Shown one piece after another: positions 22,029-33,440 of a stretch of DNA of 64,000 nt. The notes under the pieces were generated by a model. That model ran no database searches, was not told where the DNA came from, and worked only from the letters and a program-made list of their open reading frames with translations. Source of the DNA: Laburnicola sp. R22_1 (lineage: Eukaryota > Ascomycota > Dothideomycetes > Pleosporales > Didymosphaeriaceae); contig JACONQ010000009.1 of assembly GCA_014281115.1 (NCBI GenBank), positions 1,550,001 through 1,614,000 of the forward strand. Direction: 5' to 3'. Position 1 is the first letter of the stretch, and each line of letters opens with the position of its first letter. The translations under genes and the position numbers were made by a program.

Positions 22029-25000
22029 ATTGGCCTATTTGGACTATCGAAAATAGTTCGTGTTGACTCTGTACTATTGTGAATAGTACAGAACTTGGTG
22101 GGGCCTTGGCAAAGTGATCGACTCAATAGAATGATCGACTCGAGTGCAAAGTACGTTAAAGGATGAAATTAAGAAGCAGAATAAGTATTATAGGGTAGCT
22201 AAATTTATAGCTTCTATAAATAATAAGCTATGTAGAGAAGTTCTACATTACCTACCTTCTTAGAGGGAAACCCTTATAGAGATAGAAGAGATTGCCAATT
22301 GCCTTTACTAAGAGGAAGAGCGGTCTGCTAAGAGTAAAGGTAAGTCTAAGGACTTATTAAAAAGGCCTAAGTTAATAACGCCCCCTACTAAGTTAGCTAG
22401 GCCAGCTAAATATAGTAGAAAGAAGCATAAGGACTATAAACAGTCTACCTTAATATAGAAGGAAAAGGATAAAGATAATCTAAAGGTTACTTGTTAGAAC
22501 TATGGCGAGAGAGGCTACGTCTCCCCTAATTATAAGAAGGAGAGAAATCTAGATCTACCTTTCCGTTCTAAGGACGCATTAGAGTCCGCGGGAAAAGGCA
22601 AGGGCTAGTGGGACTAGACTCTATCCTATTAGCTGTAATTATTAAGTATAAGGAGAATAAGCAGCTTAGAAAGCTCTATAATGTGCTTTACCTAAAGAGG
22701 CCAACTATAATAATAGTGTAGACTATAGTAGGGGATTTAGGCTTAGTTAAGGCACTAGTTAATAGTGGCACTAAACTTAATATAATCTCTACTCGCTTTG
22801 TAAAAAAGAGAGATCTAATAGTAATACTCTTACTAGACTTTATAGTAAAGGTAGCAAATCGTGCAAATATTACTATATATAAATCTATAGTTGCCAAAGT
22901 GCACCTAGTGGATGCTAGAGATTATAGAGAGACCTACTAGGTCCTATTTATAGTAGTAGATCTAAGGAAGTATAAGATATACTTAGGATTACTATGGATT
23001 GCCACATATAATCCAAAACTGAACTTTTTTATAGGTTAATTGTTGTTCTAAGGAAAGTTAGGGCAGAATGCGCCTAACTACGCCAAAGTGGCCCTTAAAG
23101 ACGCGGAATAGTTTAGTTTAATAATATTAGACTTAACTATAGAATTATACGCGTGTTATATTAGCTATATAGGTAATAGAATATCTATAATCTTAGTAGA
23201 GGCTATAATGCCGCAGGTATACTAAGAGTTCGCTAATATAGCGAATAGTAATTAATTAGAGGTGCTTGCGGAACACTTCGCGACTAACCTAAGTATTAAT
23301 CTTCTCTCTAGGGAATAACTACCCTATTAGCCCCTCTATAACTTATCTAAGGGCGAGCTAAGTGTCTTGTATAAGTATATCGCAGATTACTTACAAAGCG
23401 GCTAGATATAATATTTAAGATTACTAGCTAGAGTACTAATTTTATTTGCAAAGAAGAAGGATAGTACGTTAAGACTATGCGTAGATTATTGCAGCCTTAA
23501 TAAAATTACTGTTAAGAATTATTATACATTACCCTTAATTGCTAAGTCCTTAGAAAGATTAGTAAAAGCGAAGTTCTTTACTAAGCTTAATATCTAAGAG
23601 ATATATTATAGGATAAGAATTAAGAAAGGTAATAAATAGAAGATAGCTTTTCGTACGAAGTATAGATACTTTAAGTACTTAGTAATGCCATTTAGTTTAA
23701 CCAATGCTCTAGCACAATTTTAGAAGTATATTAATAAAGTCCTAGTAGAACTAATTAATGTGACATGTATTGTCTATTTGGATAATATACTTATCTTTTC
23801 TAATATAGAAGAAGAATATAAACAATATATAAAAAAGTTCTCTAAAGGCTACGTAAGGCCAAACTGTATATTAAACTTAATAAGTGCGAGTTTTATTAAA
23901 AAGAGACAGAGTACCTAGGCTATATTATTAGCCAAAAGGAAGTTAGGGTGCATAAAGACTATATAAAAACAATTACAAAGTGGCCACTCTCTAAGATAGT
24001 GCGCGATATTAGAGTGTTTATTAGTTTTATAAATTATTACTAGATGTTTATTAAAGAGTTTTTAAAAGTGGCTCTACCCCTTACTAAACTTACTTAGAAG
24101 AAGTCTAGTGCTGCCTAGGGCGGGCATACTTAAAGAAGGGAGAAAAGCTAACCCTTACACCTAGATACGTAGGCAAGAGTAGCTTTTAAAAAGTTAAAGA
24201 CTATATTTATAGTAGTGCCTATATTAGTGCACTTTAAGTCTAATAGAGAGATAAGACTTAAGGTAGATGCCTTAGGTAGCGCGATATCTAGTATATTAAG
24301 CTAGAATGTGCCTAAATCTAATAGAACCCTATAATAGCAACCTATTAGTTTCTTTTTATAAAAGCTAGATAGTACATAACTTTAATACAATATATATAAT
24401 AAGAAATTGCTAGCTATTAATAGAAGCGTTAAATATTAGCAACACTATCTATTAAGTATTCTATTTACTATTCTTATAGATTACAATAACTTGTAATAGT
24501 TTATAAATATAAAAAAATTAAACTACTAGTAGGTTAGAATCTATAAGAGGCTAGTAGAGTACGATTTTGTTATTATTTACTAGCTAGGGAAGGAAAACCT
24601 AGCAGATGGACTATTAAGACGTCCTGACTATATAAGCGAGGCGCAACACCTAGTAGAGAAAGGAAATAGGGCTTATATAGAGCCTTTAAGAATATTATTA
24701 AGTAGGAATACTTTTAATAAACTAACTACCTAATTAATTAGTGCAATTATAAGATTTTAATAAGCGGCACCCTAGGAATAAAGGCGGCTAAGAAGGCGCA
24801 AACCTAGGAGAGCAATTATAGAAGAGCTAATATTGTTAATAGAGACTAAAGTTAAGGTTCTAGAAGAATCTTAGTCCTAATAGTTAGGCGAGGAGTCGCT
24901 AGAAGAAGGCGTAATAAAGCAGAATAGAATTAAAGTGCTTACAATAAGTGTGGAAAAGGCGAAGGCTCTCTAGACATGCTATAATAGCCCTATAGCTAGG

Positions 25001-27897
25001 CATTTTAGAGCGAAGAAGACGTTAGAAAAGTTAAGGAGGCATTTCTAATAGAAAGAAATGCAATGCAAAGTTAAGAACTACTATTAAGACTATTTAAAGT
25101 GTAGAATGTCTATTGCGCCTTAACACTAACTATATAGTCTTTTAAATTTCTTGCCTATGCCAAAAAGCCCTTAGGAGGACATTACCTTGGATTTTATTAT
25201 AGACTTACCCCCTAGCCAAATACTTAGCCAAGTCTATAATGCTATTCTAGTAATAGTGGACCGCCTAATAAAGATGGCTTATTACGTACCTACTAGGGTA
25301 GATTAGGACGCGAAGAACTTAGTGAAAGCCTAAATTTAGGATGTTATTAGGTTACACAGCACTCCTAAGACAATTATATTAGATAGAGGCCTAATAATAA
25401 ACTCTTACTATTAGGATTCTTTTTATTATTACCTTAACACTATAAGGGTGTTATTATTAGCCTATTACCCGCAAATAGATAGGCAAACTAAAAGGCAGAA
25501 TTAGACGCTTAAGTAGTATCTTTAGTATTTTTGCTGCCTAGAATAGGATAACTAGGCAAGGTAGTTACTAATTATAGAATTTGCGTATAATAATAGTGTA
25601 AACGTAGTAACTAAAGTAACTCCTTTTTGCGCATACTATAAAGCGGATTCTTATACGCTAGAATAGCCTAGAATATTGCTTAGTGATAGAGAATCGCCAC
25701 TAGGCACGTTAATTATAGTAAGAAGTATTGCACTATAGGCTTAATATAAAATAAAGATCGCAGTAGTAAATAAGTACTAGAAGAAGTACGCTAATAAGAA
25801 GAGAAAGCACCTTAGTCTTAAACTAGGAGATTAAGTATTTATATCTACTAGATATTTAAACTCTGCATAACCTAAGCGTAAACTTAATTAGAAGTTTATT
25901 AGACTAGGCATAGTTAAGTACCCTATAGAGAAAAAGGCCTATAGAGTTAACTTTCTAGAATTAAACACATACCTAGTCTTCTATATATTATTCTTAGAGT
26001 TATATAAACAAAGGAGAGCTATTAAGTCTTAAGTAGATCTAATTATAGACACTCTACGCACGTTTGGCGATAATATATATTATATAGAGAAGGTGCTAGA
26101 GAGTAGATAGTTATTAGTTAGAATCTAGAAATAGCTTATTAAATAGAAAGGTTACTTAGAAGAAGAAAACTCATAGAAGCCAAGCACTAATCTAAGTGCT
26201 AACGCTATTAAAGAATTCTAAAAAAAGAAGAATATTCTAGGACGCTAGTAAAGAGGCTCTCGTTCGGGTTAAACAACTATAGAAGAGAGATAAAAGAACC
26301 TCCTTAGGGAATTTTAATAGGAAATTTTAATTCCTTTTTTTATAGATAAGAGATTGGACTTAGGTTAATTATATAGTTAGAGAATTACTACGGAAAGTAC
26401 ACTTGCTATCTTTACCTATTTTTTCCTATAGAGGGTTTTTTGCTATAATTGTAGAGGTGTTTAATAGCGTAAGATATCGCAAAGGCAATATTAACTTAGA
26501 AAGATTATAGTATTTCTAAAAGTTAGTTAAAAAGGACTATAAAGGACTATAAGAGCATATTATACTTTACTTAGAGCCAAAAGAAGAGAATATTCTAAGA
26601 TTCTAGGTTTAAGATATTTTAGGGCGTCGCCGCCCACTAGAAGGCGCTATTTAAGTCCTAATAGACTCCTATATTATAGGAAGCTATTACTCCTAGGGAC
26701 ACTAAGGTACAATAGCCTCAGAGGTTCCCCTTACACACACACATTAGCCTAAGGCTCCTAAAGAGGCCAAAAGCACTACTAAGAAGCTATAAAGGCATTA
26801 TCTACAACTATAGCCATAAGTAGGACTCTTACTATTACTCTAAAACTTCTAATAATGTGTTAGTCTGTATTTATTCTATAACCGCGTGAGTATACAATAT
26901 AATAGGATAAAAGGCAAAATTATAGACCTTGTCTTACTTTAGGGTTTTACCCTTATAAGTTGCGTAGTTAATAGCCTTCTTATAGTAATATTACTTAGTC
27001 TTACACTCTATATTAGTATAAGCGCGCTTCTTAGTAAAGTAATAGGTTAATTAATAAATATTGCTACTATTAAAAACATAGAGATTCTGTGCATAGGGCT
27101 TAAATAAGCTAAGAAGTAATTAGTTAATAGAAAGCGCTATAAAGATAACTACACCTACTTAATACAGTTTATAAGCCTCTTAGCAGTCTTACGAACGCGT
27201 TTCTTATTCTTATTAGAATTACTACTATAAAGGAGAGCCTAAGTAGCTATAAGACTATTAAGCTTAGTGTTAAAGTTAATAGGATACTATATTGTCTTAG
27301 TTAGTAGTATAATAGCACCTAATATGGGCATATATTACTATAAGGTAGTGTTTATTCTAAATTAAGTAATTACCACACCTGGACAGCTAAACACTATTAA
27401 TTTAGATTAATAGAACAAGTTTAGTATCTAGAAAGTAGTATATATAAAGTAGATCCCTCTTATAGATAAGTTTAACGTAATAAACGCATAGATTAGCACT
27501 AGCGGGTTAGTTATAAGCTAACTCTGCCTGCTATATAGTAAGCGTCTTCTTAAGGGTCATCTTACTATAGAAAGAGACATTAGGATATGTTAGGACAATA
27601 AGAGCAGAATAGTATATACTAAATTAACTAGTAGAGACGCGAGGAGCAAGGGTAGTGTAAGAGTAGGCGAAAACTAAAATAACTACGCTAAGCCTCGCTT
27701 AACGGCACTTTTAGCTCCTAAATTAGTTAGGTGCCCTAGAGCACCTTAATAGCGTAATAGTGCCCAACATAATAATAATTATTGCTATATAGTTATAAGA
27801 CTAATAATTGTTTATTTTTTAAGCGAAGATAATAGGATATCGTACGTTTTAATCTTATAGAGCAACTTAGGTTAGGTTAATCCTAGAAGAGGGATAC

Positions 27898-28086
27898 TAT
27901 AAGGCCTCCTTATCGCTTAGGTGGCCAAATAGGGACTTATGTCTCCTTTAGGCCTAGCGGGGGTTTAGATAAAAACCCCCTTACTTTAGATAAGAGTGGG
28001 TAGCGATTTGTCTTATTACTACTTACCTTCTAATATTATCCTATTCTGCCTTATTAACTATTAGACGTCCTAGTGGCGTCCTTATA
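27898..28086 (+). repeat. 3' LTR of the gypsy element
   Basis: 189 bp, followed by target duplication GCTTC (28087–28091). The terminal TG and CA have become TA and TA (TATAAGG … CTTATA), consistent with RIP-type transitions. It matches the 5' copy in length and order. Confidence 0.93.
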
Positions 28087-29727
28087 GCTTCTAGATAGGA
28101 GTTATTAGCTTAATAAAGATTATAATTAGTTTAGAAAGATATTCTTAATTTACACTTATTTAGCTAGGTAACTATAAGTAGGTTATAGTAATTTAGAGTA
28201 TTTGCACTACTAGATATACTACTTTACTCTTTATTATCTATAAAGGGCAAGTCTATATCTTAGCGTAGTATAAGGAGACTAGTATCCCCTATAATTAAAA
28301 GCTCTTAGTCTCTAAGACTAGCTAGACTAATAATAAGCTTAAAGTTGCGTAGTTAAAATACTTTAACGCGTATATAAGGCTGCGTATAATAGAGTTATAG
28401 AGATTACTTATTCTAGACAGCTATAAGAGCTACTACGTCTAGGATTTTAAGGATTATTACCTAGAATAGAAGATCCTAACACTTTATATGCTAGCGCACT
28501 TATTTTATATTCTCTAGCTACTTAATATAGTCTATTTTATACTATTAAAGCTAAAGTACTTCTAGTATATATAGGACTTAGTGCGCTAATATATCTTTTA
28601 TATTAATAAAAGGACTTTCTACTAGCCTTTTATAATGCGTTTTTTAATATATTTATACTAGAAAACTATAAAAAAGCCTTTAAGGCCTCTAGGCTTATTT
28701 CTTTAGATGTGTTAGTAGTAGTAGATTGCCTTAATATGTGTATTTACACTCTACCTTAGGGTACTCTACTAGATACAATATAGTAAGCTAGGATCCTAAG
28801 TAATACTCTTAAGTTTAGATTCTAGTTAAAGCTTATATATAACTCTTTTATTTAGTCTTTACCTAATACTAAATTAAGCTACTTATAGCTTATAAAAGGT
28901 GCTAAACTTATACTTTACTATAGTGTACTTTAAGAGACATATATTAAGAAACTTAAAGAGCAAATTAAGGTTTTAATAAAGTAAAAAACGTATAAAAGAA
29001 AGCGTATTTAGAAAAATAGGACGCTAGGCTTTGCTTAGGAGTAGATTTAAGAGTAGAAAGCCCTTCTATTAGAATAAAGTTATTAAAAAGGACGTAAGGT
29101 AGTAATAAGAAAAAGACAGATTTCTTAATATAATACTGCTATAAAAGGTATAAAGAGTTTAGGTATAATATAAGAACCTATTAGATAGATAAAGAGATAG
29201 AGAAGAAGTTAGATATTACTCTTAGTAGCTTATTTTTAGATAGTGTTAATAGTAAATTAGAGTGATTTTATTATAGGTTACTATAAGGCTAAAAATAATA
29301 GGTTAACTTTATCTTATAATAGTACGCACTTAGTAACTAAAAATTAGATAAAGTACTACTTAAGATATAGTATACTTTACTATAAATTATAATAAGTATA
29401 CTATATATTGCCTATATATAGTATAGTAGATAATATATTATATATTATAGGGAGTCTTATTATAAGTTTATACTACTAAGACAGACTTCTTAGCTTTGCG
29501 CAGCTATTATAGCTATGTAAAGAGGCTGCATAATATAAAAAGTATATTATAAGTTATAGTAGGTTATTATAAGTTACTATAAAGTAATATTAGTAGTGTT
29601 CTATAATAAGTTATAAGGGACCTCGAAGTTGCCAAGAAAAACTGTTCGGCGGACTGATTTGTCCGGGCTACTGATAGAATATGTTAGTCCACACAAATAA
29701 AAGCCCCGCAAAAAAAAATTGCAAAAA

Positions 29728-29751
29728 CTAACCCCTCGCAAGAGGGGTTAG
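29728..29751 (-). repeat. 10-bp perfect hairpin with a GCAA-type loop
   Basis: The arms CTAACCCCTC and GAGGGGTTAG are perfectly complementary around a four-base GCAA loop. A second hairpin (GTTAGAA / TTCTAAC) overlaps and follows at 29747–29764. Together with the neighbouring poly-A (poly-T on the minus strand) they could form the 3' end of a small RNA transcribed leftwards. Confidence 0.5.
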
Positions 29752-29812
29752 AAACCCTTCTAACGGAAAGGTTTTTTGGCTCCAGGGATTACAAAGGCAG
29801 CTTACATCTCGC

Positions 29813-29895
29813 CCCGACCCAGAATCGAACTCGCGTCCTCGCTTTGCCCGGCTGATGTCTGTAAGATCTTAGGCCGATTCCGGTGCGCCGCTCCT
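29813..29895 (-). ncRNA. tRNA-like / possible Pol III transcript relic
   Basis: Read on the minus strand, the segment has an acceptor-like pair (CGCACCG with CGGGGCG, one mismatch), a D-arm-like ATC…GAT hairpin and a T-loop/B-box-like GAGTTCGATTCTGG. The anticodon stem does not pair and the T-stem has mismatches, so this is not a standard tRNA. Downstream on the same strand are two hairpins and a long T-run (29710–29718 on the plus strand as A), a typical Pol III stop. It could be a decayed tRNA or a tRNA-derived SINE head. Low confidence. Confidence 0.3.
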
Positions 29896-31515
29896 CGAGT
29901 TGACGAAGGGAATTGCAATTTTGAAATATATATAGTAGGCGGAGAGGGAGTTTGGCTGGGGTGGTGGGTGGATGGTTGGGGTGTTGGCTGGGGTGAAATG
30001 AGTGTAGGTGGGTGGGATGTTGTTGTGCGATGACGTTGCGGACTTTGCAGGCTTTGCACTCACTTTCTATGGAATCTGTGGGGCTGTTCTGCAGTACTCG
30101 ACACTGGAGTGATTACACGCTAACGTCGTCGCTGCCTATCGTGGGCGTTGGCGTAACACTACTCTTCCATGTTTCTCTTACTTCCAGATTCTGAAGTGAA
30201 AAATCTTACACGACGCAGCGACTAGAGGCGCTGGCGTTTCAATGTCGCCATGCTATCTATCATATAGCAGTTACAACCTCCGAAGAAGACGCTTGGTGAG
30301 TGAATGCCATGATGCAAATGAATTGAATAGCGATGAGCATGCGGAGATTTGGCTCAAGCGAAATAAGGATGGAATTCAAGATTTTTGAGCGCCATCAGAG
30401 CTAAAAGAAAGTACAGTAATGAGAAGCAGAGTAGGTCACTCGATAATCTCAGAGAGAAAAGATGTGAGGTGTTAAGGCCTCAAAAACCACGAATGAGAGA
30501 GTATGCTGCCTAAAAGTTCGCAGTTGCATCATTTATCCAGAAGACTGGATTGAAGTTGAGCACATTTATTAATGCATGCCTTCTCTTAGAATATAATTGC
30601 AACTTTCATGCTAGGCAACTCTAGGCCACTGTAAAAATGGGCACTATGAGAATTCTACAAGCCGCGAACATGCGATATTGCAGTAATCTTTAGATCTTAG
30701 CTCTTTGGTGTTACTTGCTTAATATTTTCACCTTGTAGATCGGGTAGTGAGACATCTGCGTTTGATGAGGCAGAGTGCATATCGTGATACGTCATTCAAC
30801 GAAAGACCAACCACCATTTCCTTGCCGTTGGTATAGCGCATATTCGAGTCCATGTCTGTAAGGGTTTACTCAATTTTTGCGTTAACTACAGTGTTTACGG
30901 CGTCTGCTTGCAAATGCCTATTACATAAATAATGTGAGTGGGGTTAATGAAGCGTACACCACGGTGTTCAAGGTGAATAATCACCTAGCCGGAATCAGTT
31001 CAGCAACTCGAGCAGCTTGCTGCTAGCCAAGGTGATCGTAGGTTTACTCACCGATCTCTCTTTGTGCGTATTCTCTAAGATGCGCCATACAAGCCCTGAG
31101 TGAGTGTCATTGAATGGGGTCTTCACAAGACCAAGCACACTTTCGATTTTATCTAAGCGCTTCTTCATTATAATCTTCACGTCACTCGTCTTAGACCTTA
31201 GCTGACCCATACTCAGCAGCCATCACATTGATTAGTCTCCAATATTACTCTGATTACTCCTTCCAGAAGCCGGATATATCTTTTTCATTCACATGAGGTT
31301 TTAGCTGCACGTTGGGCTCGCAGAAATAGTAGTCATTTGCATCTATCTTACTTAGCGGTACTGAAGGTGCGAGTGCAAAAAATCCACACTTAAAATTTCC
31401 CCAAGTTCAACGGGTATACATTTTTCTCCAAGAGGTGCTCGCCATTAGTAACACCTCCTATCTCCACTTACCACGCACGCCTAGGACGCGTCCAATACGC
31501 GCCGCGAAAAGCACC

Positions 31516-31544
31516 ACATGTCCGGTATCGTTGACCGGACATGT
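31516..31544. repeat. Perfect 11-bp inverted repeat, spacer 7
   Basis: The arms ACATGTCCGGT and ACCGGACATGT flank a seven-base spacer. The symmetric CCGG half-sites resemble dimeric zinc-cluster (Zn2Cys6) targets in general form, but no gene is supported nearby, so a function is speculative. Confidence 0.4.
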
Positions 31545-33019
31545 TCTCGCCCTCCGACCTCATTTTGCTTGCCGTGCTCGACCATCCATATGCCGCTGTC
31601 GTATGACATTCATGCGCGCATGGGAGTTTGGGCGGGGCTTTAGGAGCGCACGCGTGGGGGTTGAGATGTTGCGTGGGCGAGAGGAAGGTGAGGTGCATGA
31701 GCAGTGATGTTGGTGTTGGGGTGGGGTTGGCGAGTCATGAGTAGGCGTGTGGTCGGGCACGGGGACGGTAAGCATGGAATGCCGTGCGAGTCGCGACTAC
31801 ATAGGCGAGGAGCAGGGTAGGCGCATTGGGCGAGAAGGGTACCTGGGAATGGCCTCGTCCAGGAACTGCCAACTCGCCATGACGTTCGCATCTCACCCTA
31901 CACCGTCCACGGACCATCCGCTCGGATCTCCTTCTCCCCCATGACCTCAGGCATTCATGCAGCCACACGATCTGTTCGCCCCATCAGCGACCCAACGACC
32001 CGGCGGTCCCGACCTATGATCCGCCTTCCTGCCGTGATTTCCACAACGCATGAACTTCATCTCGGGAGTGCAGCCGTAAAATGACCGCACATTGACGATA
32101 ACAGGGCCCGCATCGGAAACGTTACAAATGCCGAGTCTGCGAGTTCGGCATTGAGCGGAGGATATCGTGTTCGCGTGTCGCGTGTGTCTTTTTGTTCTGG
32201 GTATCTCCGTGCATAGTCGAGAAGGACAAGTTCAGCCACATGGACTCATCTACCACCTGCCGCCCAAGTGCGACAAATGATTTGGAGTACTTCATAGCAG
32301 GGGTGTATCGCAGCAGACCCAGCTGCTCACCGCCTGGCGAAAGTGAGTGTGATTAAGCTTTGATCGGCAAACTGCATGAACACGCCTGGTAAAGGGGAAA
32401 GCGCTCGTGGACACCATAGGGCTAGGGGTGTGGCGTCACGTCGCCGCTTCGGCAGCCTCGCTGTCCGACTATAAATATCGTTCAGCGGCAAGGCGAGTAG
32501 TGGAGCTGCCGCTGTCATCATCTTATTATGTGACTGCAGGGCATCTGGACATTTGAGTGGAAACATTCTGACTCGCGGCCATGATTCGTGGGCGAGTTCA
32601 GATAGAGCTAGCGTGCCGCCAATTAAGGGCGTGTTCGGTTCCGTCGTCAGTTTGAGCGTTAGTTTTGTTAGGTAATCGCCAAGTAAGCCGCTAAGCGTAT
32701 AGGGGGGTATTTTAACAGCGCCTTAGCTAACTAAGAGTTATTTAAAAGTAGCTATTTAGCTAGTAAAATCTAGTTTTAGATACTAGTTTATCCTTTTATT
32801 TACCTTATATTTTTAGAGTTTAACTTTATTTTTTATTAAAATTATGTTATAAATGCCTACCCCCTATTACTAACTTATTAAGCGCCTTACCTAAGAAAGC
32901 CTTTTATCCCTAATACTACTACATAGCTTCTAAAAAAGTTTAATAGCTAGTTTAGTAATATTCTAGCTAGAAATGCTATTACTAAATCCTACGCCTAATT
33001 TTATTAAGTTAAGAAAGGT

Positions 33020-33440
33020 ACTTTAGAGCTTCTTATAGCTAGAAATACTACTTAACACCTTATAATACTAGGCTAATAAAAGTAATAGGGTAAATAATAA
33101 TTTTAAGCTATAGGCGTAGGCGTATATACTAAGAGAGGTAAATAAGGTCTTTAGTAAGCTATTAACTATATATTAAGTTAAAATAAAGATTAATATTTAT
33201 AAAAAGAAGTAAAAAGTTTAAGTAAATTTTATATAGTAGTCTAGCTTTTTAGTAAATAATAGTATTATTATTACTAATAGCCTAGTACTTAAGTAGTACT
33301 TTAACGCCTATAAAAAGGCTTAAAAGTATTATAAAAAGCCCCTTAAATTTGCTAATAAACTTTGCAACCTTTTTATAAATTTCTTAGCTACTAGAAAGAA
33401 CTCTACTACTATTAATAACTTAATTAATAGGCGTTAATCT
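33020..33440 (+). pseudogene. Myb/SANT-like ORF of the Harbinger element, RIP-damaged
   Basis: Through many TAG/TAA codons the frame gives a recognisable pattern: ANKSNRVNNNFKL, then AYILREVNKVFSKLLTIY, KIKINIYKKK, and VLKxYFNAYKKA followed by YYKKPLKFANKLCNLF. This order matches the Myb/SANT-like DNA-binding proteins that accompany PIF/Harbinger transposases (ORF1). It is not functional here. Boundaries are approximate. Confidence 0.6.

Larger units (their letters stand above)
19585..22156 (+). mobile_element. Fot1/pogo-type DNA transposon inserted in the gypsy gag region
   Basis: Inverted termini beginning ACGTACTTTGCACTCGAGTC lie at 19585 and, reversed, end at 22156. Each end is flanked by TA (19583–19584 and 22157–22158), the target of this superfamily. 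Without its own insert the element is about 1.87 kb, the usual size for Fot1/pogo. On both sides gag-like sequence continues in order (RAGQSLIDLLNYLLPL to the left, aagga… to the right). A foldback MITE lies inside it at 19792–20487. It is less degraded than the surrounding retroelement, with open stretches of 80 and 67 codons. Confidence 0.92.
18585..28086 (+). mobile_element. Ty3/gypsy-type LTR retrotransposon (chromovirus), full length, RIP-inactivated
   Basis: Two 189-bp direct repeats (18585–18773 and 27898–28086) start TGTAAGG/TATAAGG, end CTTACA/CTTATA and are flanked by the same five bases, GCTTC, at 18580–18584 and 28087–28091. Inside, through many stops, I read a gag segment with a CCHC zinc knuckle eroded to Cys/Tyr (about 22492–22533), reverse transcriptase (about 23440–23960, including FRTKYRYFKYLVMPFSLTNA), an RNase H region, an integrase core (about 25130–25900, DFIIDLPPS) and a chromodomain (about 26070–26190, KGYLEEENS). 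The catalytic YLDD reads YLDN at 23775–23786. The gag region is interrupted by a pogo element (19585–22156). About 1.7 kb between the chromodomain and the 3' LTR is unexplained. Confidence 0.92.
18091..29260 (+). pseudogene. Outer Fot1/pogo (Tc1/mariner superfamily) transposase relic, split by a retrotransposon
   Basis: Two RIP-damaged halves of one pogo-type DDE transposase flank the gypsy element. The left half (about 18091–18584) gives, through many stops, an N-terminal helix-turn-helix region (EGRIKLALYAY, LTITKEQTLI) and then YNFNKIGF. The right half (from about 28092) resumes at once with IGVIS and continues through TTLLFIIYKGQ, LKYFNAYIR, LLILDSYKSYYV and the third-Asp block. Removing the gypsy element and one copy of its GCTTC duplication makes the frame run through, with a CAG-to-TAG change at the junction. 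The first catalytic Asp reads Asn (NFN for NFD) and the third also reads Asn; the second is kept. The terminal repeats are too eroded to place. The element is dead. Confidence 0.8.
29261..32626. other. Gene-poor region between two transposon blocks
   Basis: To about 29620 the sequence is still AT-rich RIP-type DNA with many short TATAAGTTA-like motifs. From 29630 the composition returns to normal. I see no supported protein gene in 29.6–32.6 kb. It contains a tRNA-like segment with hairpins (29712–29895), a G-rich GGTGGGTGGATGG-type stretch (about 29950–30020), and a perfect 11-bp inverted repeat at 31516–31544. Confidence 0.55.

Noticed and set aside
18048..29405. ACTTTACTA(C/T)AAATTATAATAA at 18048 and again near 29380 as terminal repeats of the outer pogo element
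   Set aside because: The two copies are in direct, not inverted, orientation and lie in TA-rich DNA where such words recur; not used to set element ends.
29813..29895. Functional tRNA gene on the minus strand
   Set aside because: The anticodon arm does not pair and the T-stem has mismatches; kept only as a low-confidence tRNA-like relic.
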